Shown piece by piece: positions 1-9,105 of a DNA stretch of 64,000 bases. Source of the DNA: Mycobacterium sp. ACS4331 (lineage in GTDB: Bacteria > Actinomycetota > Actinomycetes > Mycobacteriales > Mycobacteriaceae); the NCBI RefSeq assembly GCF_001667265.1, contig NZ_LZHW01000113.1, positions 1-64,000 of the forward strand, in the 5' to 3' direction. The position numbers and the translations under genes are program-made. Every line of letters begins with the position of its first letter. The first letter of the stretch is position 1. The notes beneath the pieces were generated by a model. That model was not told the origin of the DNA, made no database searches, and was given only the letters and a program-made list of their open reading frames with translations.

Positions 1-76
1 GTCACCGAAGTCCTGACACACTGACCGTCACCGAAGTCCTGATGCAGAACCGTCACCGATGTCCTGAGACATCACA
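1..76. mobile_element. terminal part of an IS481-like insertion sequence
   Basis: Three copies of a 16-bp direct repeat (GTCACCGAAGTCCTGA, the third with one base changed) lie at 1-16, 27-42 and 52-67, spaced 25-26 bp. The segment ends at 76 with the sequence CATCACA, so the element read inward begins TGTGATGTCTCAGGACATCG. From memory this resembles the ends of actinobacterial IS481-type elements, whose ends carry repeated transposase-binding motifs. The transposase itself would lie left of the window. The boundary at 76 is inferred from where the choD protein stops matching its mycobacterial orthologue. Confidence 0.6.
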
Positions 77-1797
77 CTTGCCGGTTCGATCGGCAGCCAC
101 CGCAGCGCCCCGGGTGCGGACGCCGGAACCACCGGATGCTCGGGCGCCACCGGGTCCAGCCGCCGATAGGGCTGCCCCTGCTCGGGCCGCAGATCCTGCC
201 CATTCCTGTTGGGCCACAACGATGCTGCGCGCTCGGCCTGCGCGGTGATGGACAGCGACGGGTTGACCCCGAGGTTGGCCGAGATGGCCGCGCCGTCCAT
301 GACCGACAGGGTCGGGTAGCCGTAGACCCGCTGATACGGGTCGATCACACCGGTTTCCGGGCTGTCGCCGATGGCCGCGCCGCCCAGGAAGTGAGCGGTC
401 AGCGGGATGTTGAACAGCTCACCCCAAGTGCCGCCCGCGACGCCGTCGATCTTGGCCGCGATCCGCCGCGTGACCTCGTTGCCTGCCGGGATCCACGTGG
501 GATTCGGCTCGCCGTGCCCCTGCCTGCTGCTCATCATCCGGAACCCGAGCCGGGTCCTGCGGGTGAAGGTCGTGATGGAGTTGTCGAGATGCTGCATCAC
601 CAGGGCGATCATGGTGCGTTCGCTCCATCGGCTCGGGTTGAGCAGCCGAAGCATCTTGCGTGGATCCTGGCGTGCCTGCTCCACAAGCTGCCGCCAGCGC
701 GGCACATCGGTGCCCTCGGGTCCGGCGCCGTCGGTCATCAGGGTCTGCAGCAGACCCATCGCGTTGGAGCCCTTGCCGTACCGCACGGGTTCGACGTGGG
801 TGTCCGACGTCGGGTGGATCGAGGATGTGATGGCGACGCCGTGGGTGAGGTCCAGGTCGGATCCGACCTCAAGCCGACCCGCACCGACGATCGACTCGGA
901 GTTGGTTCGCGTGAGCACGCCGAGTCGGTCGGACAGCTTGGGCAGCGCGCCCCTGTCGCGCATCTTGAACAGCAGGCGCTGTGTGCCGTAGGTGCCGGCG
1001 GCGAGGATCAGATGTGTGGCGGTGAATGTCCGTCGTTTCCGCAGGCCCGATCCGGTGCGCGCCGTCCGGACTTCCCACAGTCCGTCGGGCCGCTGCGCGA
1101 AACCCGTCACGGTGGTCATCGGATGCACTTGTGCCCCAGCCGATTCCGCGAGGCCGAGGTAGTTCTTGACCAGAGTGTTCTTGGCGCCGTAGCGGCAGCC
1201 CGTCATGCACGATCCGCACTCGATGCACCCGGTGCGCTCGGGTCCCACTCCCCCGAAATACGGGTCGGGCACGCGCTTTCCGGGCACCTTCTGCCCGTCC
1301 GGCCCGAAGAACACCCCGACGGGGGTGGGCACGAAGGTGTCACCCACACCCATGTCGTCGGCGACCTCCTTCATGATTCGGTCGGCGTCGGTGAAGGTCG
1401 GATTCGTCACCACCCCGAGCATGCGCTTGGCCTGCTCGTAGTGCGGCATCAGTTCGGCGCGCCAGTCCGTGATGTGCTTCCACTGTGGGTCGTTGAAGAA
1501 CGGGTCCGGCGGCACGTACAGCGTGTTGGCGTAGTTCAGCGATCCACCGCCGACGCCCGCCCCGGCCAGGATCATCACGTTGCGCAGCAGATGGATGCGC
1601 TGGATGCCGAAGCACCCCAACCGCGGCGCCCACAGGAACTTCCGCAGGTTCCACGAGGTCTTGGCGAAGTCGGCGTCGGAGAACCTGCGGCCGGCCTCCA
1701 GCACACCGACCCGATAGCCCTTCTCGGTGAGGCGCAGCGCTGACACGCTGCCGCCGAAGCCCGACCCGATGATCAACACGTCGTAATCCGGAGCCAT
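28..1797 (-). CDS. choD: cholesterol oxidase / GMC oxidoreductase ChoD, C-terminus replaced by IS sequence
   Basis: This is a 589-residue FAD-dependent GMC-type oxidoreductase, orthologous to M. tuberculosis Rv3409c (578 aa) almost throughout. The FAD-binding Rossmann motif IIGSGFGGS is at about residues 9-17. A cysteine-rich segment (CIECGSCMTGC) is near 190-200, and the GMC C-terminal signature LGVNPSLSI is near 520. The ATG at 1797 is chosen because it gives MAPDYDVLIIG, like the M. tuberculosis start; upstream codons run through a palindromic repeat. The gene diverges from the pseudogene upstream. The last about 15 codons and the stop come from the IS end (1-76), replacing only a few native residues, so the enzyme is probably still made. 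Its physiological substrate in mycobacteria is disputed. Confidence 0.9.
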   Translation of the reverse strand: MAPDYDVLIIGSGFGGSVSALRLTEKGYRVGVLEAGRRFSDADFAKTSWNLRKFLWAPRLGCFGIQRIHLLRNVMILAGAGVGGGSLNYANTLYVPPDPFFNDPQWKHITDWRAELMPHYEQAKRMLGVVTNPTFTDADRIMKEVADDMGVGDTFVPTPVGVFFGPDGQKVPGKRVPDPYFGGVGPERTGCIECGSCMTGCRYGAKNTLVKNYLGLAESAGAQVHPMTTVTGFAQRPDGLWEVRTARTGSGLRKRRTFTATHLILAAGTYGTQRLLFKMRDRGALPKLSDRLGVLTRTNSESIVGAGRLEVGSDLDLTHGVAITSSIHPTSDTHVEPVRYGKGSNAMGLLQTLMTDGAGPEGTDVPRWRQLVEQARQDPRKMLRLLNPSRWSERTMIALVMQHLDNSITTFTRRTRLGFRMMSSRQGHGEPNPTWIPAGNEVTRRIAAKIDGVAGGTWGELFNIPLTAHFLGGAAIGDSPETGVIDPYQRVYGYPTLSVMDGAAISANLGVNPSLSITAQAERAASLWPNRNGQDLRPEQGQPYRRLDPVAPEHPVVPASAPGALRWLPIEPASVMSQDIGDGSASGLR

Positions 1798-1820
1798 GGC
1801 CCCAAGTATGAACCCCATCC

Positions 1821-1880
1821 GCGAGCAGACATAAACTCGCACGATCTCGGCCTCCAACATGCGATTTTGTGTCTGCTCGC
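1821..1880. repeat. dispersed mycobacterial palindrome, copy 1
   Basis: The left arm 1821-1840 (GCGAGCAGACATAAACTCGC) and right arm 1861-1880 are inverted with 2 mismatches in 20 and a 20-nt spacer. A sibling copy is at 2507-2564 with the same spacer length. It lies between the choD start and the truncated gene, and could act as a terminator or as a mobile palindromic unit. Confidence 0.75.
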
Positions 1881-2025
1881 GGGAAGCCTGTGAATGGATG
1901 CACATGGGCGCAGGCCCCACCTGCACACCATTCGGGCGTGGACAACGCGCTCGCTCTCATTCACCGCCTAGGCGGCTTCGCAGCGTGTCGCTGGCCGTTC
2001 GGCCACCGCCCCGGCATGGACGGCG

Positions 2026-2529
2026 GTGGAGGTCGCGCGACAGCTACCGCGACCGCGTGCACTGGCCACCCTCGACGCGGCACTGCACGCCGGACGGTGC
2101 ACACCCGACGAACTGGCCGCCGTGGTGTACGAACAGCATGGCCGGCGCGGCATCGTCGAGGTCAGGGCCCTACTGGAACACGCCGACGGCCGCGCCGAGT
2201 CGGCCATGGAGAGCGAGGCCCGCCTGGTGATGATCGACTACAACCTGCCGAAACCCGAACTGCAGTACGTGATCTACGGCCCGAACGGCGAAGAGTGGCG
2301 CACCGACTTCGCTTGGCCCGAGGCCATGCTGTGCGCCGAGTACGAGAGCGTCGCCCACCATGCCGGGCGCGAAGAGATGCTGCGCGACAAGTTGCGATTG
2401 GCCGGTATTCAGCAGGTGGGCTGGACCATGGTCCCCATGGTCGTCACCGACGTGCGGATCTACCAGGCAGAGCTCGCCGAGCGACTCAGGTATCACCTGG
2501 ACAGGCCGAGCAGACGCAAACTCGCGTGA
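2026..2529 (+). pseudogene. N-terminally truncated AbiEi/DUF559-like protein remnant
   Basis: Reading from GTG 2026 gives 167 residues that look like the C-terminal half of the roughly 280-300-residue mycobacterial proteins annotated as AbiEi antitoxin-domain or DUF559 proteins. The frame stays open back to a stop at 1969-1971. Those upstream codons still read family-like (PAWTAVEVARQLPR), but the whole N-terminal winged-helix half is missing. The C-terminal part keeps the acidic nuclease-like region (YNLPKPELQY, then WRTDFAWPE and AEYESVAHH). The stop codon is inside palindrome copy 2. M. tuberculosis has no gene between choD and guaB3, so this segment is extra. Most likely it is a non-functional remnant. 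Confidence 0.55.
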
Positions 2530-2564
2530 TTCTGCCCGAATCAGTGCGAGTTTGCGTCTGCTCG
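2507..2564. repeat. dispersed mycobacterial palindrome, copy 2
   Basis: The perfect 19-bp arms are 2507-2525 (CGAGCAGACGCAAACTCGC) and 2546-2564 with a 20-nt spacer. Within the spacer TGATTC and GAATCA extend the stem further. It contains the stop of the truncated gene and lies 15 bp from the guaB3 stop, so it could serve as a bidirectional terminator. Confidence 0.8.
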
Positions 2565-2579
2565 CGCCAAGGGGGGAGG

Positions 2580-3716
2580 CTAGCTCCCGACGGTCAGGCC
2601 GACCTTCTGGAACTCCTTGAGATCGCAGTACCCGGCCTTGGCCATCGACCTGCGCAGGCCGCCCACGAGGTTGAGCCCGCCGAACGGGTCGTCTGACGGC
2701 CCGCTGAGCACCTGGTCCAGCGAGGGCCGCTCCCCGACCGCGATCTGCAGCAGCGCGCCGCGCGGCAGCGACGGGTGCGCCGCGGCGGACGGCCAGAACC
2801 AGCCGTCACCCTGCGCCTCGGCCGCGGCGGCCAGCGGCGTGCCGAGCACCACGGCGTCGGCGCCGCAGGCGATGGCCTTGGCCAGCTCACCGGAGGTGTG
2901 GATGTCGCCGTCGGCCAGCACGTGCACGTACCGACCGCCGGTCTCGTCGAGGTACTCCCGACGTGCGGCGGCGGCGTCGGCGATCGCGGTGGCCATCGGC
3001 ACGCTGATGCCCAGCACTTCGTCGCTGGTGGTCGCGCCCGCCGTCGAGCCGTACCCGACGATGACGCCGGCCGCGCCGGTGCGCATCAGGTGCAGCGCCG
3101 TGCGGTGGTCGAGCACACCACCGGCGACCACCGGGATGTCGAGTTCGGAGATGAACGTCTTGAGGTTGAGCGGCTCACCGTCGGAGGCGACGCGCTCGGC
3201 CGAGATGATGGTGCCCTGGATGACCAGCAGGTCGATTCCGGCGGACACCAGCACCGGGGTCAGTGCCTGCGCGTTCTGCGGGCTGACCCGGACCGCGGTG
3301 GTCACTCCGGCTTCACGGATGCGCGCGACGGCGGCGCCGAGCAGATCGGGGTCCAGCGGCGCGGCATGCAGCTGCTGCAGCAGCCTGATCGCGGCCGTCG
3401 ACTCGGGCTCCTTCGCGGCGGCCTCCACCACCTGGGCGATCTTGGCCTCGACGTCGGCGTGCCTGCCGATCAGTCCCTCGCCGTTGATGACCCCGAGGCC
3501 GCCGCGGCGGCCCAGCTCAATGGCGAATTCGACCGACACCACGGCGTCGGTGGGGTGGCTGACCACCGGGATGTCGAACCGGTAGGCGTCCAGCTGCCAC
3601 GTCGTCGACACATCCTGGCTCGAGCGCGTCCGCCGGGACGGCACGATGTTGATGTCGGCGAGTTCGTAGGTGCGCCGCGCAGTGCGGCCCATGCCAATTT
3701 CGACCATGTCGCGCAC
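2580..3716 (-). CDS. guaB3: GuaB3-type IMP dehydrogenase family protein
   Basis: This 378-residue protein matches M. tuberculosis GuaB3 (Rv3410c, 375 aa) along its length. It belongs to the IMP dehydrogenase/GMP reductase TIM-barrel family but has no CBS pair. Its role is uncertain: in mycobacteria GuaB2 is the essential IMPDH, and GuaB3 is not known to make XMP. A glycine-rich phosphate-binding segment (AAGVIVGYGSTAG) is near residue 215. The GTG at 3716 is preferred because a GGGGGA sequence lies 7 nt upstream; the ATG at 3707 equals the M. tuberculosis start. It follows guaB2 by 13 bp, so the two are co-transcribed. Confidence 0.92.
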   Translation of the reverse strand: MRDMVEIGMGRTARRTYELADINIVPSRRTRSSQDVSTTWQLDAYRFDIPVVSHPTDAVVSVEFAIELGRRGGLGVINGEGLIGRHADVEAKIAQVVEAAAKEPESTAAIRLLQQLHAAPLDPDLLGAAVARIREAGVTTAVRVSPQNAQALTPVLVSAGIDLLVIQGTIISAERVASDGEPLNLKTFISELDIPVVAGGVLDHRTALHLMRTGAAGVIVGYGSTAGATTSDEVLGISVPMATAIADAAAARREYLDETGGRYVHVLADGDIHTSGELAKAIACGADAVVLGTPLAAAAEAQGDGWFWPSAAAHPSLPRGALLQIAVGERPSLDQVLSGPSDDPFGGLNLVGGLRRSMAKAGYCDLKEFQKVGLTVGS

Positions 3717-3729
3717 GGACTGGTCCCCC

Positions 3730-5280
<1,551 letters not shown>

Positions 5281-5318
5281 TGAGAGGGCCTCCACTAAGG
5301 CATACGGGCGATGGAGAC

Positions 5319-5324
5319 ATCCTA
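5319..5324 (-). promoter_or_regulatory. candidate guaB2 -10 element
   Basis: TAGGAT on the minus strand fits the mycobacterial TANNNT -10 pattern, 39 nt upstream of the guaB2 ATG. No convincing -35 is seen. Confidence 0.35.
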
Positions 5325-5392
5325 TCGGCTCGCAGTACGGATGCCGTCACGCCTCACCCCGGGTATCGCTGGCTTAGCCCAGCGGGTCTGCG

Positions 5393-5398
5393 TACTGT
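5393..5398 (+). promoter_or_regulatory. candidate -10 for leaderless DUF5319 transcript
   Basis: TACTGT ends 6 nt before the GTG at 5405. TGGCTT lies 17 bp upstream as a possible -35. The spacing implies a transcript starting at or next to the start codon. Confidence 0.45.
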
Positions 5399-5404
5399 AG
5401 AGGC

Positions 5405-5809
5405 GTGCGCGACCATCTGCCTCCGGGATTGCCGCCGGATCCGTTCGCCGACGACCCCTACGATCCGTCGGCCGCGCTGGACGCCATCGAACCGGGGCAG
5501 CCGCTGGATCCTCAGGAGCGCGCCGCCGTCGAAGCCGATCTCGCCGATCTGGCGGTCTACGAATCCCTGTTGGCACACAAGGGGATTCGTGGGCTCGTGG
5601 TCTGCTGTGACGAATGCCAGCAGGACCACTACCACGACTGGGACATGCTGCGCGCCAACCTGCTGCAGCTGCTGGTGGATGGCACCGTGCGCCCCCATGA
5701 GCCCGCTTATGACCCCGAGCCCGACGCCTACGTGACGTGGGACTACTGCCGGGGATACGCCGATGCCTCCCTCAACGAGGCGGCCTCGGAAAGTGACGGA
5801 TATCGCTGA
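5405..5809 (+). CDS. DUF5319 family protein (Rv3412-like)
   Basis: This is a 134-residue conserved actinobacterial protein of unknown function, orthologous by position and sequence to Rv3412. It is acidic and proline-rich at the N-terminus. The centre has a cysteine/histidine cluster (VVCCDECQQDHYHDWD, about residues 65-80) that looks able to bind a metal, and the C-terminus is DYCRGYADASLNE. The GTG start at 5405 sits directly behind a -10 element. It diverges from guaB2 and converges on rsdA, with which it shares a palindromic terminator. Function is not assigned; metal binding is inference. Confidence 0.85.
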   Translation: MRDHLPPGLPPDPFADDPYDPSAALDAIEPGQPLDPQERAAVEADLADLAVYESLLAHKGIRGLVVCCDECQQDHYHDWDMLRANLLQLLVDGTVRPHEPAYDPEPDAYVTWDYCRGYADASLNEAASESDGYR

Positions 5810-5830
5810 TCAGGCGTGCGCCTGATCAGC
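5805..5830. terminator. bidirectional terminator between DUF5319 gene and rsdA
   Basis: A perfect 12-bp inverted repeat (GCTGATCAGGCG / CGCCTGATCAGC) is separated by 2 nt. The stop codons of both convergent genes lie inside it. There is no U-tract, which is usual for mycobacterial hairpins. Confidence 0.65.
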
Positions 5831-6992
5831 TCTCCTCTTCTCCTGCTCCCGCTACCGGGATTTCGATGACACTGCCGGGGAGCGTCGTCGTGGTGATGCT
5901 GTTTCCACTCTGAGGCACCTCTTCGGCCGCCTCGACCGGACTCGCCGCCGTCGGCACGCTGGTCGGCGGGGCCTCCAGGGCAGGTGCCACCGTGGTGGGC
6001 GTTGTGGTGTTCGCCCGCGCCTGCGACGGCGCCGTCGTGGTCGTCGCCGTCGTCGTGGTCGGAGTGGTCGTGGTCGGAGTGGTCGGAGCCGTGGTGGTCA
6101 CGGTGGGTGCCGCGCTCGTCGCAGGCGGAGCCGTCGTGGCCGTGGTGGGCGTGGTGGTCGGCGCGGTCACGGCGTCCGAGGGCTGCGCCGGTTCCGTAGT
6201 CGGTCCGGTCGATTCCGTCGGGGGCACCGACGTCTCCGAGGGCGCCGTCGAGGGCGCCGTCGTGGTCCCCGGAGTCTCGCTCGGCGTGGTTTCGCCCGGG
6301 GTCGTCGACGGCGTCGTCACCGGGGGCAGCTCCAGCAGCGTGACTCCCGGCGGCGGCGGTACGGGCGGTTCGCCCGGCGCGACGACCGGAAGGCTCGCGT
6401 TGGGGTCGCGGGTGCCGACCTTGACGCTCAACTCGTTGTACTGCTGGATCAGGCCGGTCTTGGCCTCGACGTTGTCGACGGACTCCACCGACGAGGTCAC
6501 CTCGGCCAGCTTGGCCTGAGCCTGCTCCCAGTCGCCGGTCTCGATCAGGCGCTGGACCTCGGCCATCTTGGTCTGCGCGGCCAGCGTGACGCGATCGTCA
6601 CGCACGGCCTGCGATTCGCCGAACAGTGCCGTGCGCAGCCCGTACATGGCATCGCCCGGTTGGGCGCCGCCCACGAGTGCGCCGAATCCGCCGATGCCCA
6701 GCACGGCCGCGGCCGTCGAGGCGACGAGGGTCAGACCGCGACGCGATCCGCGCTGCGTGGGTCGGCGCGCGGCCAACCCGTCCTCGAGCGCCGCGGCGGC
6801 CTGGTCGACGGTGACCACGCGGGTCGCCGACGGGCCCCGGACGTCATCGCGCCAGCCTTCGAGCAGGGCGAAGATTTCGGCGTCGGCACGGTCTGCGGGG
6901 CGGACGCGGCGCTGACCGGCCAGTGCGTCCAGGAGCATGTCGGTGCGGGCGATGTCTTCGAGCGACTCGGGCCCGGAGGTGAAATCAGGCAT
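5826..6992 (-). CDS. rsdA: anti-sigma-D factor RsdA
   Basis: This 388-residue membrane protein holds SigD inactive; in M. tuberculosis RsdA (Rv3413c) the release of SigD involves ClpXP degradation. Residues 1-70 form the cytosolic sigma-binding region. A single transmembrane helix (about 86-110) follows, then an extracytoplasmic helical segment to about 200. A long Pro/Thr/Ser-rich tail (200-365) explains the low-complexity DNA here. Its start overlaps the sigD stop by 8 nt, so the pair is translationally coupled, as expected for a sigma/anti-sigma unit. The tail resembles a wall-spanning or glycosylated stalk, which is inference. Confidence 0.92.
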   Translation of the reverse strand: MPDFTSGPESLEDIARTDMLLDALAGQRRVRPADRADAEIFALLEGWRDDVRGPSATRVVTVDQAAAALEDGLAARRPTQRGSRRGLTLVASTAAAVLGIGGFGALVGGAQPGDAMYGLRTALFGESQAVRDDRVTLAAQTKMAEVQRLIETGDWEQAQAKLAEVTSSVESVDNVEAKTGLIQQYNELSVKVGTRDPNASLPVVAPGEPPVPPPPGVTLLELPPVTTPSTTPGETTPSETPGTTTAPSTAPSETSVPPTESTGPTTEPAQPSDAVTAPTTTPTTATTAPPATSAAPTVTTTAPTTPTTTTPTTTTATTTTAPSQARANTTTPTTVAPALEAPPTSVPTAASPVEAAEEVPQSGNSITTTTLPGSVIEIPVAGAGEEES

Positions 6993-7563
6993 AGTCGTAC
7001 CCCGTCGCCGTGATCTCGGTTTTCAGCTTCGCCAGGGCGCGGTGCTGGGCGACCCGGACCGCACCGGCGGTGCTGCCGACCGCCTCAGCGGTCTCCTCGG
7101 CGGACAGGCCGACCACGACGCGCAGGATCAGGATCTCGCGCTGCTTCTCGGGCAGGACCTGCAGCAGGGCATTCATGCGCTCCCCCGCGTCGACGTTGAT
7201 CGCCATCTGCTCGGGCCCGTGCTCCATGGAGTACCGCTCCGGCACGGAGTCGGTCGGTTCTGCACGGTTACGGGCTGCCGCGCGGTGCGCGTCAGCAACC
7301 TTGTGGGCAGCGATGCCGTACACAAATGCCAGGAACGGTCGTCCCTGGTCCTGGTAGCGCGGCAGCGCCATCATGGCGGCCAAGCACACCTCCTGTGCGA
7401 CGTCATCAGCTGAGAGGCCACTGCGCTCCGCGGTTCCGACACGAGCCCGGCAATACCGGACCACGATCGGGCGGATGGTCTCCAGCACTTCCCGGAGCGC
7501 ATCACGATCGCCGGCCACTGCCTGAGCAACGACAGCGTCGAGACGTTCTCCTGGAATTGTCAT
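6985..7563 (-). CDS. sigD: ECF sigma factor SigD
   Basis: This extracytoplasmic-function sigma factor (192 aa from ATG 7563) is orthologous to Rv3414c. Region 2 covers the AQEVCLAAM...GIAAHKVADAHR stretch (about residues 55-95), and region 4 the LPAKQRE-like helix-turn-helix near 140-180 (LPEKQREILILRVVVG, then GSTAGAVRVAQHRAL). In M. tuberculosis it contributes to stationary-phase and starvation expression. The start is ambiguous: ATG 7563 has GGAG 12 nt upstream, while TTG 7581 gives 6 more residues that also match the M. tuberculosis protein. It forms an operon with rsdA. Confidence 0.93.
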   Translation of the reverse strand: MTIPGERLDAVVAQAVAGDRDALREVLETIRPIVVRYCRARVGTAERSGLSADDVAQEVCLAAMMALPRYQDQGRPFLAFVYGIAAHKVADAHRAAARNRAEPTDSVPERYSMEHGPEQMAINVDAGERMNALLQVLPEKQREILILRVVVGLSAEETAEAVGSTAGAVRVAQHRALAKLKTEITATGYDYA

Positions 7564-7587
7564 CGACGGCGGTATCTCCAACGTTAC
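7562..7587 (-). promoter_or_regulatory. possible SigD-type promoter at the sigD start
   Basis: GTAACG (7587-7582) is followed after exactly 16 nt by CGAT (7565-7562). This is the SigD -35/-10 pair as I recall it. The CGAT overlaps the proposed ATG, so a transcript from here would start inside the gene; it may be chance. Confidence 0.25.
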
Positions 7588-7652
7588 GAGCCGGACACAT
7601 GCCGGCGGCGGGGCTGGCTAAACAATAACGGCGCGGGCGGGGGCCCCAACGG

Positions 7653-8453
7653 TCACCGCACGCACCAGACTCCCCCGCGATGTTCCACCAACTTCGCGGC
7701 AGCGTCGCGGATCTGCGCCATCTCGGGGTCCGGGCGCGTCGCGCTGCCGATGCCGCACAGCAGGCTGGCGACGGCCCAGTGCAGCGGAATCAACCCGTGA
7801 TGCGCGGTCTCGTCCAGGAGTTTCTCCGCGTGGGTCCGGGCGTCGTCGACGCGACCGGCGCAGCACAGCGCGGCCGCCAGCACGACGTCACTCTTGACCC
7901 GGTGCCGCACGGAGCGCTGCCCGTGAGCCAGTTCGACGCCGCGGCGGGCATGGTCGAGTGCAACGTCGCCGCGGCCTGAAGCCATCGCCAGCTCCGCGCT
8001 GACCCACTGCACCCGCACGCCCGCCCGTTCGTGATGGCCACCTTCGGCCATCGCGGCGCGGGCGGCGCACAGCAGTCGTTCGGACGCGGCGAACCGCGCG
8101 GTGCCCAGTGCGTCGGCAGCCAGCCCCACCAGGGCGTCCAACCGTGCGTCGACGTCGGAGCCGGCAGCCAGGAGGGCGCGGCCGTCCCAGCCTCGAGCCA
8201 GCCCGTGCCAGCCCAGCTGGCGCAGCAGCGATGCGTGGGTGCTCAGGGCCAGGGACCGAAGCGGGCCGTCCAGTTCACACCGACGGATCCCGGCCAGTTC
8301 GCTGAACGCCTGCCCGTAGTGCCCCTGGCCGGCCGCGGCGACGGCTCGCCACCAGCCTTCGGCGAGGGTGTCGGCGGCCGGCAGCGGCCAGGTGCCGGGG
8401 CATTCGCCGAACGCTGCGCCTTCGAGGAGGGCGGACGAGAATGACCTGGACAT
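7653..8453 (-). CDS. conserved hypothetical protein, Rv3415c-like, probable helical repeat
   Basis: This 266-residue cytosolic protein corresponds in position and length to Rv3415c, next to whiB3 in M. tuberculosis. It is rich in alanine-leucine helices of TPR type (for example ADTLAEGWWRAVAAAGQGHY and SEPLLCAARAAMAEGG-like segments), suggesting a protein-protein interaction fold. No catalytic motif is seen. The ATG at 8453 is preferred over the one 9 nt upstream because TAGCGT (8461-8466) ends exactly 7 nt before it, the arrangement of a leaderless mycobacterial mRNA. Function unknown. Confidence 0.75.
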   Translation of the reverse strand: MSRSFSSALLEGAAFGECPGTWPLPAADTLAEGWWRAVAAAGQGHYGQAFSELAGIRRCELDGPLRSLALSTHASLLRQLGWHGLARGWDGRALLAAGSDVDARLDALVGLAADALGTARFAASERLLCAARAAMAEGGHHERAGVRVQWVSAELAMASGRGDVALDHARRGVELAHGQRSVRHRVKSDVVLAAALCCAGRVDDARTHAEKLLDETAHHGLIPLHWAVASLLCGIGSATRPDPEMAQIRDAAAKLVEHRGGVWCVR

Positions 8454-8460
8454 CGCCCGC

Positions 8461-8466
8461 ACGCTA
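8461..8466 (-). promoter_or_regulatory. -10 element for leaderless Rv3415c-like gene
   Basis: TAGCGT on the minus strand is 7 nt upstream of the ATG at 8453, matching TANNNT plus leaderless spacing. Confidence 0.5.
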
Positions 8467-8814
8467 CCAATTCTCGGGTTAACAGTTCGTCTAGCCGAAG
8501 TTACGAACGTGTCAACTACCTATTGATCGGCAGGAAACAACTCGCGCCGTGCGTCGACGCCGAACTGGGGCTATTCAAGTTCAGGGGGATTCGAAGGGTG
8601 CCCATTAGCACGGTTCCCGCCACATAACGACTCAAATGATGAACGTGACGTAAATTCTCACGCTGCGGCTATGTCATTGCGCACAGGTGGTGACTATTGA
8701 CGCGCTTTCACGCTCGCTTCTACGTTGTGGAGGCAATCGAGTAGTCATCGGCGACAGCACTCGGACCCACGTTCCTAAGCAAGGCAACGGAACTCGGCGA
8801 CAAGGGGTTTAACC
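8467..8814. other. intergenic region upstream of whiB3
   Basis: These 348 bp separate the divergent Rv3415c-like gene and whiB3. No open frame of note is present. The only clear signals are the two promoters annotated at its edges. A long regulatory region fits whiB3, which responds to acid, redox and stress signals in other mycobacteria. Confidence 0.5.
8697..8726 (+). promoter_or_regulatory. whiB3 promoter
   Basis: TTGACG (8697-8702) and TACGTT (8721-8726) are separated by 18 bp. Transcription would begin near 8733 and leave a leader of about 80 nt before the ATG at 8815. Confidence 0.5.
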
Positions 8815-9105
8815 ATGCCGCAGCCGCAGCAACTACCGGGACCAAATGCCGACATCTGGGATTGGCAGATGCAGGGCATGTGCCGGGGCGTCGACTCCTC
8901 GATGTTCTTCCACCCGGACGGGGAGCGTGGCCGTGCCCGCGCGCAGCGAGAGATGCGCGCCAAGGAGATGTGCCGGCGGTGCCCGGTGATCGCGCAGTGC
9001 CGTTCACACGCACTGGCCGTGGGCGAGCCCTACGGAATCTGGGGCGGGTTGTCCGAGTCCGAGCGTGAGCTGCTGCTCAAGCGCGGCATCCGCCGCAGCG
9101 CCTGA
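8815..9105 (+). CDS. whiB3: iron-sulfur redox regulator WhiB3
   Basis: This 96-residue WhiB-family protein matches M. tuberculosis WhiB3 (Rv3416). Four cysteines (23, 53, 56, 62) ligate a 4Fe-4S cluster, followed by the GIWGG turn (about 74-78) and a basic C-terminal helix for DNA contact. WhiB3 senses NO/O2 and redox state, binds the primary sigma factor region 4 and tunes lipid synthesis. AAGGGG lies 7 nt before the ATG. The last 76 bp overlap, on the opposite strand, the 3' end of the DUF4349 lipoprotein gene. Confidence 0.95.
   Translation: MPQPQQLPGPNADIWDWQMQGMCRGVDSSMFFHPDGERGRARAQREMRAKEMCRRCPVIAQCRSHALAVGEPYGIWGGLSESERELLLKRGIRRSA

Noticed and set aside
136..1743. Long plus-strand open frame (535 codons) opposite choD
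   Set aside because: It is a GC-driven shadow of choD: rich in Arg, Gly and His, with no family resemblance, while the minus strand matches ChoD fully.
5984..6519. Repetitive Val/Ser-rich frames and apparent DNA repeats opposite rsdA
   Set aside because: The repetition reflects the Thr/Pro-rich tail of RsdA, not a separate gene or repeat element.
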